Source: an uncultured Ventosimonas sp. (GTDB taxonomy: Bacteria; Pseudomonadota; Gammaproteobacteria; Pseudomonadales; Pseudomonadaceae). Taken from it: a stretch of 8,504 bases of DNA. Where the stretch lies: positions 1 through 8,504 of the forward strand of contig CALYQH010000044.1 in NCBI GenBank assembly GCA_945283395.1. The letters are read 5' to 3'. A program made the position numbers and the translations under genes. The notes under the pieces are model-generated. The model saw only the letters and a program-made list of their open reading frames with translations, did no database searches and had not been told where the DNA came from. Shown piece by piece: positions 1-7,600 of the stretch. Position 1 is the first letter of the stretch, and every line of letters starts with the position of its first letter.

Positions 1-200
1 AATAAAACTCGCTGATTCAACTTAATATAGCCAGTATTTGCTGTTATTAATCCTGCTATAATGTGCAATAGCATAGTTTTGCCAGAGCCAGATGGCCCAT
101 AAATAACCATTGATTGGCTAGTACTAGTTAAGTTTATCGCTAAATTAAATTGATGTTTGGCTGAGCAAATAATCTTTTTTATAGATAATTCAAGTAACAT
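1..200 (-). CDS. modC: ModC, molybdate ABC transporter ATPase (N-terminal fragment, runs off the left edge)
   Basis: This is the cytoplasmic ATPase that powers molybdate import through ModB. Only the first 66 codons are in the window; the rest lies beyond base 1. The visible part has a short first beta strand starting MLLEL, then a Walker A P-loop GPSGSGKT at residues 35-42, followed by a helix and AGL, and an N-terminal ABC core that lines up with E. coli ModC as I recall it (LN-RVL near residue 61). Walker B, the signature motif and the C-terminal molybdate-binding (TOBE/MOP) domain cannot be seen. The ATG at 200-198 lies 5 bp after the modB stop. A GGAG at 215-212 is rather far from it, and an AGAGG at 207-203 is rather close, so translation is probably coupled to modB. 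Assignment to ModC rather than another ABC ATPase rests on the P-loop region plus the modA-modB neighbours. Confidence 0.93.
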   Translation of the reverse strand, partial: MLLELSIKKIICSAKHQFNLAINLTSTSQSMVIYGPSGSGKTMLLHIIAGLITANTGYIKLNQRVL

Positions 201-205
201 AACCT

Positions 206-874
206 CTAACGCTCCACTGTTGAGGTTGTTAGCTTTTTGGTGGCTAATAAAATGACGATACAAACAAGAGAAATTATGATGACCAACGTATTAGCTATAC
301 TATCTTGCCCAGCTTGGACTGCATCATAAATTGCAATAGATATGGTTTGCGTTTTACTAGGTATACTACCTGCTACCATTAAGGTAGCTCCAAATTCTCC
401 TAAAGCTCTAGCAAAAGCTAATAATAGCCCTGCTAAAATTCCTTTCCATGCTAAGGGTAATGTCACCCTAAAAAAAATAGCGAGTTCGCCAATACCTAAT
501 ACACGTGCAGCCTGTTCATAGGCTTTATCTACGCTTTCAAAAGCAGCACGAGCAGGTTTGACTACTAGCGGAAAGGTAACTACTACAGCGGCCACTACTG
601 CGCCTTGCCAAGTAAATATCAGACTAATGCCTAAGGTATTTTTTAGTAACTGCCCTAACCATCCATTACTACCTAATAGCACCAATAAATAATAGCCTAG
701 TACGGTAGGAGGTAATACCATAGGAAGGGTCAAAATAGTATCTAATAATTCTCTGCCTAAAAAATTTTTTCGCGCTATTAGATAGCCTATAGCTACACCT
801 AATATTAGATTGATGAGCATTGTCCATAAAGCGACCTTTAAAGACAGTAGTAAAGCTAGCCAAGCAACATTCAT
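206..874 (-). CDS. modB: ModB, molybdate ABC transporter permease
   Basis: This is the integral membrane channel of the molybdate importer; it works as a dimer with two ModC ATPases and receives molybdate from ModA. The 222-residue protein is the usual ModB length and is strongly hydrophobic, with about five or six membrane segments. A motif typical of ModB, LPMVLPPTVLGYYLLVLLG, lies at about residues 50-68. The cytoplasmic EAA loop that docks on the ATPase spans about residues 119-140 (EQAARVLG, then a conserved G and LPLAW). The ARALGEFGAT motif follows in the next segment. The start ATG lies 3 bp after the modA TAA, in the same reading frame, and no purine-rich ribosome binding site precedes it. 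Expression therefore probably depends on ribosomes finishing modA. CysT/CysW-type sulfate permeases are related, but the ModB-specific motif and the ModA neighbour argue for molybdate. Confidence 0.95.
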   Translation of the reverse strand: MNVAWLALLLSLKVALWTMLINLILGVAIGYLIARKNFLGRELLDTILTLPMVLPPTVLGYYLLVLLGSNGWLGQLLKNTLGISLIFTWQGAVVAAVVVTFPLVVKPARAAFESVDKAYEQAARVLGIGELAIFFRVTLPLAWKGILAGLLLAFARALGEFGATLMVAGSIPSKTQTISIAIYDAVQAGQDSIANTLVIIISLVCIVILLATKKLTTSTVER

Positions 875-877
875 TAT

Positions 878-1642
878 TTATTGACGAGGTTGAAAGCCAT
901 ACTTTACAAGAATTTGTTGGGCTTCATTTGATAGCAGATAATCAATAAATTCTTGGGCCTGCTGTTGCTGTTTACTTTTGGCTACTATGGCAACAGGATA
1001 AGAAACAGGTTTAGATAAAGGAGCTGTAAAAACTACTTTAACTTTGTCTTGCATAATAGCCGCATCACTACCATAAACAAAGCCAGCTTCTACTTCAGCT
1101 CTTGCAACGTAATCTAGCGCCTGACGAACATTTTGCGTATATATAAATTTAGCTTTTAATCTATCCCATTGCTTAGATGCCATTAATAAGTGTTGGGTGT
1201 AATTTCCTGCTGGCACATAGGCAGGATTACCTACAGCAATTTTTTTAATAGCATCTTGCGCAAGATTATCTAATGACTTGAAAACAAGCGAGCTATTGAT
1301 AGGAGTGATAACTACTAATGTGTTATTGATAAAATTTTTACGGCTTGTCTCTCTAATTAATTGTTTTTGCTGGGCTTGATTCATGGTTTCTTGATCTGCC
1401 GAGGCAAATACATCCACAGGGGCGCCTTTATCTATTTGTTGAAGTAAAGTGCCAGATGCCGCAAAATTGAAAAGAATTTTAGTATCGGGATGTTTAGTTT
1501 CATATTGCACGGCCATTTCTTTAAAAGCATTATTTAAACTAGCCGCAGCAGAAACAGTTAATTCCTTGGCCTGAATCAAACCTGCCATTGCACTACTAAA
1601 TATAGCAATAATTAATGCTTTAACTAATTTTTCAATTAACAT
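878..1642 (-). CDS. modA: ModA, periplasmic molybdate-binding protein
   Basis: ModA captures molybdate (and usually tungstate) in the periplasm and delivers it to ModB. The 254-residue precursor has a Sec-type signal peptide: lysine near the N-terminus, a hydrophobic core at about residues 9-22, and a likely cleavage after LIQA (residue 25). There is no lipobox cysteine, so it should be soluble. Aligned by eye to E. coli ModA, the five oxyanion-binding positions are present: Ser35 in AAASL (E. coli mature Ser12), Ser63 in FAASGT (Ser39), Ala145 in VPAG (Ala125), Val172 in NVR (Val152) and Tyr190 in VYGSD (Tyr170). GAPVDVFASAD at 73-83 is also diagnostic. A clear ribosome binding site, GAGGGA at 1653-1648, sits 5 bp before the ATG, which supports the start and independent translation. 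It lies 66 bp after narI; the palindrome in that gap may regulate modABC. Confidence 0.96.
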   Translation of the reverse strand: MLIEKLVKALIIAIFSSAMAGLIQAKELTVSAAASLNNAFKEMAVQYETKHPDTKILFNFAASGTLLQQIDKGAPVDVFASADQETMNQAQQKQLIRETSRKNFINNTLVVITPINSSLVFKSLDNLAQDAIKKIAVGNPAYVPAGNYTQHLLMASKQWDRLKAKFIYTQNVRQALDYVARAEVEAGFVYGSDAAIMQDKVKVVFTAPLSKPVSYPVAIVAKSKQQQQAQEFIDYLLSNEAQQILVKYGFQPRQ

Positions 1643-1673
1643 CTTATTCCCTCAAATTAGCCGTGAAAATGAG

Positions 1674-1691
1674 TACCTATTAAAATAGGTA
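1674..1691. promoter_or_regulatory. 18-bp palindrome resembling a NarL/NarP operator, in the narI-modA gap
   Basis: The sequence TACCTAT-TAAA-ATAGGTA is a perfect 7-bp inverted repeat around a 4-bp centre. Each arm matches the NarL/NarP heptamer consensus TACYYMT. The classical high-affinity arrangement has a 2-bp spacer (7-2-7), whereas this one has 4 bp, so the match is imperfect in spacing. It is centred about 40 bp upstream of the modA ATG. The same bases could instead form an RNA hairpin with a 7-bp stem and a 4-nt loop at the end of the nar message, but no convincing U-tract follows on the minus strand (CTCATTTTC), so it is a poor intrinsic terminator. Regulation by nitrate is inference only. 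Confidence 0.35.
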
Positions 1692-1708
1692 GTTAATTAA
1701 TAGAGATA

Positions 1709-2395
1709 CTAACAACGAGGTCTTACAAGCTGCCAAGCACGTGTCAAATAGCTTACGGTTGCAAAACCACTAAAAGCATGTACTAAACGGGTAAAAGGGA
1801 AGATAACAAATAAACTCATTCCCATAAACAAATGTAACTTAAAAACAATGGAAGCATCAGCAATGTAACTGGCCGCACCACCACGGAAAGTAACAATATG
1901 TTGTGCCCATGCCATTAATAACACCATTTCATGACCATCTAAATGCTTAGAAGATACCAAAATAGTCGTTAATCCCAATAATAAAGTCGCTGTTAACCAG
2001 ATGAGCACTAGTTTATCACGCCAAGTGGTATTGGCAATTAATCTTTCCGAACTAATACGACGACAAATCAACATCACCAAACCTACTAAACACATAGTCC
2101 CCATAATGCCACCTGCTATCATGGCAACTAGCTGTTTAAAAGAATGGCTAACTCCTAATGTATCCCACACAGCTACAGGTGTTAATAACCCTACTAAGTG
2201 ACCAAAAAACAGTCCTAAAATACCGACATGAAATAATATATTAGCTAGCCGTAAATTACCCCTATAAAGCAGTTGGCTTGATTCGCTTTTCCATGAATAT
2301 TGTTCTCTTTCAAAACGAATTAAACAACCTAGCACAAAAATAGTCATGGCTATATATGGATAAATTCCAAAAACAAATTGATGCAAATAGCTCAT
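1709..2395 (-). CDS. narI: NarI, cytochrome b subunit (gamma) of membrane-bound nitrate reductase
   Basis: NarI anchors NarGH to the cytoplasmic membrane, oxidises quinol on the periplasmic side and passes electrons through two b hemes to NarH. The 228-residue protein is of normal length and has five hydrophobic segments, at about residues 6-27, 49-72, 87-111, 128-148 and 183-205. The four heme-ligating histidines of the family are all present: His56 and His66 in the second segment (FHVGILGLFFGH), and His188 and His206 in the last (KLHLFMG, RLVHAFS). E. coli uses His56, His66, His187 and His205. The ATG overlaps the narJ TGA stop as ATGA (2395-2392). GAGGGAG at 2407-2401, inside the end of narJ, gives a strong ribosome binding site 5 bp upstream. 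The C-terminus ends a few residues after TRAWQLVRPRC. It is the last nar gene before the mod genes. Confidence 0.98.
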   Translation of the reverse strand: MSYLHQFVFGIYPYIAMTIFVLGCLIRFEREQYSWKSESSQLLYRGNLRLANILFHVGILGLFFGHLVGLLTPVAVWDTLGVSHSFKQLVAMIAGGIMGTMCLVGLVMLICRRISSERLIANTTWRDKLVLIWLTATLLLGLTTILVSSKHLDGHEMVLLMAWAQHIVTFRGGAASYIADASIVFKLHLFMGMSLFVIFPFTRLVHAFSGFATVSYLTRAWQLVRPRC

Positions 2396-3069
2396 CTTAA
2401 CTCCCTCTCAGAATCAGTAGTACATTGAGTACAGCTATTGGTTGGGCATGTATTAGTTGCATGATGGTTGATACTACCCACTACCCTTGTTGATAATAAG
2501 GGTTCAATGCCTTCAGGATTAGGCCCGAATTTCTCCATTGCTTCATCCATGTCTCGCACAGGGGGTACTGTTAAGGGTTTAGGTTCAACAGGCGAAAGCC
2601 TAACTAATACCTTAAAAATACCTGCATAAGTTGAGTTGTTTTGCTGAAGCTTTTGGCCTATGTGATTGATAACATCAATAGCCTCCCCTAAAAACTCTTG
2701 AGCTTTAGAAGGGTCACAAACGGCTAAAAACTCTAAAAACAAGGGTAAATAATCGGGTAGTTCCTCACACACCAGTTCAAAGCCTGCGGTTTGATATTCA
2801 TTCATGAGGTCAACCATCGCCTGCCCTCTTATCCTATCTTCACCGTGAATATGCTCAAATAGGTGTAAAGATTGGCTAGGTGTTCTATCAAAAGATTGAA
2901 CATAGTGCTCTTGCAAGCTAATAAGATCTTTTGTGGCTAAATAAGTTAATAACTCATTTAGCTCAGCTAGACTATCAGCTTCCAGATAACTACGAATAAT
3001 AGCTAAGTTATCTAGTAGGTCTTGTTCTGGGTAACAAAGTAATATGGAAAGTATCTTATAGAGTTGCAC
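2392..3069 (-). CDS. narJ: NarJ, nitrate reductase molybdenum cofactor assembly chaperone (delta subunit)
   Basis: NarJ is not part of the final enzyme. It binds apo-NarG, including its N-terminus, keeps NarGH in the cytoplasm, and permits insertion of the Fe-S cluster and Mo-bisMGD. The 225-residue, mostly helical protein carries the core NarJ motif at about residues 55-88: HYVQSFDR, then SLHLFEHIHGEDR and RGQAMVDL. It also has the family's LPDYLPLFLEFLA stretch further on. The start is GTG at 3069-3067, not ATG. It is chosen because GAGGAG (3081-3076, the last two narH codons) lies 6 bp upstream and the protein then starts as expected (QLYKILSILLCYPEQ). The C-terminal tail, residues 202-216, is unusual: HH followed by C208, C213 and C216, hydrophilic and possibly metal binding. 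The gene follows narH by 3 bp and overlaps narI by 4 bp. Confidence 0.96.
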   Translation of the reverse strand: MQLYKILSILLCYPEQDLLDNLAIIRSYLEADSLAELNELLTYLATKDLISLQEHYVQSFDRTPSQSLHLFEHIHGEDRIRGQAMVDLMNEYQTAGFELVCEELPDYLPLFLEFLAVCDPSKAQEFLGEAIDVINHIGQKLQQNNSTYAGIFKVLVRLSPVEPKPLTVPPVRDMDEAMEKFGPNPEGIEPLLSTRVVGSINHHATNTCPTNSCTQCTTDSERELR

Positions 3070-3072
3070 AAA

Positions 3073-4635
3073 TTACTCCTCTTTGCCTATAGCCGCATTA
3101 GCCTCACGATCTTGCATAGCATCGGTAAAGATAATAGGAGAAGCTTTAGCACGGCCAAATAAACTAGGTTTACTCACTCCACCTGAGCAACCATTGCCAA
3201 AACTAAAACCACAAGCCCCTTTATCCCTAAAAGTATTTTCTACCATTTCTTTATGTGAAGAAGGAATAACAAACCTATCTTCATAATTAGCAATAGCCAT
3301 TACTTGATACATTTCATCTATCTGCTCTTTTGATAAATGGGTATTTTGTAAAGTTTCTAGATCTACCTTATGCTCAACGCTCTTAGCTCTCATATAGCGG
3401 CGCATAGATATCATAGTTTGCAATGCATTAACTACCGGTTCTTCTTTACCAGCAGTTAATAAATTTGCTAGATAACGAATAGGGATACGCAAATCTGCTA
3501 CATCAGGAATAATACCTTTTTCACCTATTAAGTCATTTTCAATAGCGGATTGAATTGGCGATAAGGGTGGAATATACCAAACCATTGGCAAGGTGCGATA
3601 TTCTGGATGTAGTGGAAAGGCAACTTTCCATTCCATAGCCATCTTATAAACAGGAGATTTTTTAGCTGCATCTATCCAACTTTGAGCAATGCCTTGTTTT
3701 AAAGCTTCAACTTGTACTTCTGGATCATTAGGATTAAAAAAAACATCAAGTTGAGATTGATAAAGGTCTTGCACATCTTCAGTAGAAGCTGCTTGTGCTA
3801 TCTTATCTGTATCATATAAAAGCACACCTAAATATCTAATGCGTCCTACACAAGTCTCAGAACAGACGGTAGGTTGCCCACTTTCAATACGGGGATAACA
3901 GAATATACACTTTTCCGCTTTACCTGAAGTCCAGTTATAATAGATTTTCTTATAAGGACAACCTGATATACACATCCGCCATCCACGACATTTATCTTGG
4001 TCAATAAGAACGATACCATCATCTTCTCTTTTATAAATAGAACCTGATGGACAACTGGCAACACAAGTTGGATTTAAACAATGTTCACAAAGGCGCGGTA
4101 AATACATCATAAAGGTATTTTCAAAAGCAGCATGCATCTCCCTTTGTATACCTTCAAATAACTTATCTTTAGCCCGCTTAGCAAATTCACCGCCTAAGTC
4201 ATCTTCCCAATTTGGCCCCCATTCAATTTTAGCCATTTTCTTACCTGTTAATACAGATATAGGTCTGGCAGTAGGAGGTGTTTTTACTTCAGGAGCATTT
4301 TGTAAACGCTCATAATCATAAGTAAAAGGTTCATAGTATTCATCTATTTGCGGTAAATTAGGGTTAGCAAAAATATTGGCTAAGATCTTTACTTTACTTC
4401 CTTGTTTAGGCTCTAGCTTACCTTTTTTATTGAGTACCCAACCTCCTTGGTATTTGTCTTGATTTTCCCATTCTTTAGGAAAACCTATGCCTGGTTTAGT
4501 TTCAACATTATTAAACCACGCGTACTCTACTCCATCACGGCTGGTCCATACATTTTTACAAGTTACTGAGCAAGTGTGACAACCGATACATTTATCTAGG
4601 TTTAGCACCATGCCTATCTGCGCTCTAATTTTCAT
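3073..4635 (-). CDS. narH: NarH, iron-sulfur subunit (beta) of membrane-bound nitrate reductase
   Basis: NarH carries electrons from the NarI hemes to NarG through three 4Fe-4S clusters and one 3Fe-4S cluster, on the cytoplasmic face of the membrane. The 520-residue protein is close to the E. coli length of 512. All fifteen cluster cysteines are seen in four groups: C16, C19, C22, C26; C183, C186, C191, C195; C216, C222, C226; and C243, C246, C258, C262. In the third group Trp219 replaces a cysteine (CRGWRMC), as expected for the 3Fe-4S cluster. The C-terminal half has the family's EDRFVIPSSH and a tail with GACGFSFGNGCSGG. There is no signal peptide, as is normal because NarGH stays cytoplasmic. 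The ATG at 4635 has AGGAT about 6 bp upstream. It follows narG by 40 bp and precedes narJ by 3 bp. Confidence 0.98.
   Translation of the reverse strand: MKIRAQIGMVLNLDKCIGCHTCSVTCKNVWTSRDGVEYAWFNNVETKPGIGFPKEWENQDKYQGGWVLNKKGKLEPKQGSKVKILANIFANPNLPQIDEYYEPFTYDYERLQNAPEVKTPPTARPISVLTGKKMAKIEWGPNWEDDLGGEFAKRAKDKLFEGIQREMHAAFENTFMMYLPRLCEHCLNPTCVASCPSGSIYKREDDGIVLIDQDKCRGWRMCISGCPYKKIYYNWTSGKAEKCIFCYPRIESGQPTVCSETCVGRIRYLGVLLYDTDKIAQAASTEDVQDLYQSQLDVFFNPNDPEVQVEALKQGIAQSWIDAAKKSPVYKMAMEWKVAFPLHPEYRTLPMVWYIPPLSPIQSAIENDLIGEKGIIPDVADLRIPIRYLANLLTAGKEEPVVNALQTMISMRRYMRAKSVEHKVDLETLQNTHLSKEQIDEMYQVMAIANYEDRFVIPSSHKEMVENTFRDKGACGFSFGNGCSGGVSKPSLFGRAKASPIIFTDAMQDREANAAIGKEE
3076..3081 (-). promoter_or_regulatory. 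Ribosome binding site that sets the GTG start of narJ
   Basis: GAGGAG is formed by the two final glutamate codons of narH and is followed after 6 bp (TAATTT, which includes the narH stop) by the GTG of narJ. No in-frame ATG is close by, so this site fixes the start. The arrangement implies that narJ translation is coupled to termination of narH. Confidence 0.8.
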
Positions 4636-4657
4636 TTAATGATCCTATTCTGAAATA

Positions 4658-4671
4658 TTGATATTCATGAA
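4658..4671. promoter_or_regulatory. FNR/ANR-like box in the narG-narH gap (weak)
   Basis: TTGAT-ATTC-ATGAA matches the FNR/ANR/DNR consensus TTGAT-N4-ATCAA at 9 of 10 defined positions. It lies in the 40-bp gap between narG and narH, centred about 29 bp before the narH ATG. That is too close for a normal class II activator site driving narH, because transcription would then begin inside narH. The gap is AT-rich, so chance is a real possibility. Confidence 0.2.
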
Positions 4672-4675
4672 TGCG

Positions 4676-7600
4676 TTAGATAACTGAAGTATCAGCTTCT
4701 TCAAGCCAATCAATCTTCTTCATCTTACGAACCACTACAAACTCGTCACGATTTGAACCTACTGTGCCATAATAGTTGAAGCCCCATGCTAGTTGGGCAT
4801 AACCTCCTATCATATGGGTCGGTTTAAGCACAGTACGAGTGACAGAGTTGTGAATACCACCACGTTTGCCAGATAGTTCGGCACCGGGAACATTAACAAT
4901 CTTTTCCTGAGCATGGTACATTAACGTCATACCCTCAGGAATACGCTGACTAACAACCGCTCTAGCTGTTAACGTACCATTTAAATTAAAGACTTCTATC
5001 CAATCGTTATCCACAATACCTGCCCTTTTGGCATCTATTTCAGAGATCCATACATGTGGCCCGCCACGCGATAAGGTAAGCATACGGATATTGTCAGAAT
5101 AAGTACTATGAATACCCCATTTTTGGTGGGGAGTAAGAAAATTCAATACTATTTCAGTGTTACCATTTTGGTGATTCCCCAAAACTTTTTTAGTTGTTTT
5201 TAAATCAATCGCTGGCTTATAAACACACAGCTCTTCACCAAAGGTGCGCATCCATTGATGATCTTGATAGAATTGTTGACGTCCGGTAATGGTTCGCCAA
5301 GGAATTAGTTCATGGACATTGGTATAACCTGCATTATAGCTTACTTCTTCACTTTCTAGGCCTGACCAAGTAGGAGAAGAAATAATCTTGCGTGGTTGTA
5401 CTTGTATATCACGAAATCTAATAGCATCATGTTCGCGCGATTTGGCTAAATGAGTATGATCTATACCTGTTATGTTAGATAATGCTTGCCACGCTTTAAC
5501 AGCGACATGTCCATTAGTCTCAGGGGCAAGCGTTAAAATCATTTCTGCTGCGTCAATAGCAGTTTCTAATTTAGGCTGACCTTTGGCTACATTGTCTGTA
5601 ATAACAGTGTGGTTAATGCCTCTAAGTAAATCAACTTCGTGCTTAGTTTGCCAAGCTATGCCCTTACCACCATTACCTATTTTTTCTAATAATGGGCCAA
5701 TAGAAGTGAACTTCTGATAAATAGCCCCATAATCGCGTTCTACCATTGTCATAGCCGGCATGGTTTTACCGGGAATAGGATCACACTCGCCCTTTTTCCA
5801 GTCTTTAACATCAAAGGGTTGCCCTAGTTCTTGTGGGCTATCGTGCATTAGCGGAGTTAATACTAAATCTTTCTGGATTCCTAAGTAATCTTTACCTATT
5901 TCAGATATCTTTTTTGCAAATCCTTTGTATATTTCCCAATCTGTTTTACTTTGCCATAATGGCTGAACCGCCTCGCTTAATGGATGAATAAAAGGATGCA
6001 TATCTGAAGTATTTAAATCATCTTTTTCATACCAAGTAGCTGTAGGCAATACAATATCGGCGTATAAACAGGTAGTAGACATGCGAAAATCAAGTACTAC
6101 TAGTAAATCTAATTTACCTTCTACTGCTGGACGCACTTTAATTTCACTTGGCTTAATGCAATCTTCTTCATTACAAATTAGGGCATTTTGTGTTCCTAAT
6201 AAATACTTTAAAAAATACTCATGCCCTTTGCCAGAAGACCCCAAAATATTCGAACGCCAAACAAACATATTACGCGGGAAATTGGCTGGATTATCAGGAT
6301 CATTACAGGCCATGTCTAACGAACCATCTCTTAAGCCATTGACCGTATATTGTATAGGATCTTCACCATTAGTTATTGCATCTTTAGTGATATGAAGAGG
6401 ATTGACTGATAACTGGGGAGCAGAAGGTAACCAACCTAATCGTTCGGCTTTAGCATTGTAATCAATTAAGGCCATATTGGTGAGTTGTCCCTTGGCATTA
6501 GGGGCAATAATTTCGTTAACACCTAATTTCTCATGGCGCCATTGGCTAGTGTGGGCATAGAAGAATGACGTACCATTCATTTGCCTTGCTGGCCTATTCC
6601 AATCTAAGGCAAAAGCCAAAGGTGCCCAGCCAGTTTGAGGGCGTAACTTTTCTTGACCAACATAATGACACCAGCCACCACCACTTTGCCCAATACAACC
6701 ACAAAGCATAAGTATATTAATAATGCCACGATAAGTCATATCCATGTGATACCAGTGATTTAAGGCTGCACCAACAATCACCATACTTTTACCATGAGTT
6801 TTATCAGCATTGTCGGCAAACTCACGAGCTACTTGAATAACTAATTCTGGCTTAACGCCCGTGTGTTTTTGTTGCCATTTTGGGGTATAAGGCACATCAT
6901 CCATATAATCTTTTGCTACATGACCACCTAACCCACGATCAATAGCGTAATTAGCTGCCATTAAATCAAATACGGTAGTAACAATTGCCTTACTACCATC
7001 AGCCAACTCAATAGTTTTGGTAGGCACATTACGCACTAACTGTTCCTGTGCATCTTCTCCAGCAAAATAGCTAAAAGCTACAGGGGTAGCTTGATCATGT
7101 TTACCTAATAATGATAATTGCCCGATAATTTCTCTATCTTTGCCATCGGTAGTAGTTAAATTCCATTTCCCCGAATCGCCCCAACGAAATCCTATTGAAC
7201 CTTTAGGCGCTACCAAATCACCTGTTTGCTCATCTATTAATAAAGTTTTCCATTCAGGATTATTGGTTTCATCCAAATTATCTTTTAGGTGACTTGCTCT
7301 CAAGAAATAGTCAGGAATATAGTAACCATCTTGCTCTTTTAACAAGACTAACATGGGCAAGTCAGTATATCGACGGCAATAGTCAGTAAAATAATCTGAA
7401 GGCTTATCTAAATGGAATTCTTTAAAGATCACGTGCCCCATTGCCATAGCAAGCGCCGCATCGGTTCCCTGTTTTGGGGCTAACCAAATATCACCAAATT
7501 TAGCCATTTCACCAAAATCAGAAGAAACAGCAACAGTTTTCGTACCTTTATAGCGTACTTCGGTATAGAAATGAGCATCTGGCGTACGGGTCATAGGGAT

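Noticed and set aside
669..863. 64-codon second minus-strand frame inside modB
   Set aside because: It overlaps the conserved permease frame and has no family features or upstream ribosome binding site of note.
1643..1708. ModE operator or molybdenum cofactor riboswitch upstream of modA
   Set aside because: The gap is only 66 bp, too short for the Moco riboswitch, and I see no ModE-type TATATA-centred palindrome.
1720..1747. Possible modA promoter inside the end of narI: TTGACA (1747-1742) with TAAGAC 16 bp later
   Set aside because: The -35 match is perfect, but the -10 matches only 3 of 6 positions and the TTGACA bases encode conserved-frame NarI residues (Leu-Thr), so I do not list it as a feature.
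2001..2201. 66-codon plus-strand frame opposite narI
   Set aside because: It is antisense to the conserved membrane segments of NarI, with no motif and no context.
3083..3286. 67-codon plus-strand frame opposite the narH 3' end
   Set aside because: It is antisense to conserved narH; a shadow frame without independent support.
3846..4064. 72-codon second minus-strand frame inside narH
   Set aside because: It overlaps the Cys-rich region of narH in another frame; the narH frame carries the conserved cluster motifs, so this is a shadow.
6081..6395. 104-codon open frame on the plus strand inside narG
   Set aside because: It lies wholly opposite conserved narG coding sequence, has no recognisable motif, and the only plus-strand support is lack of stops.
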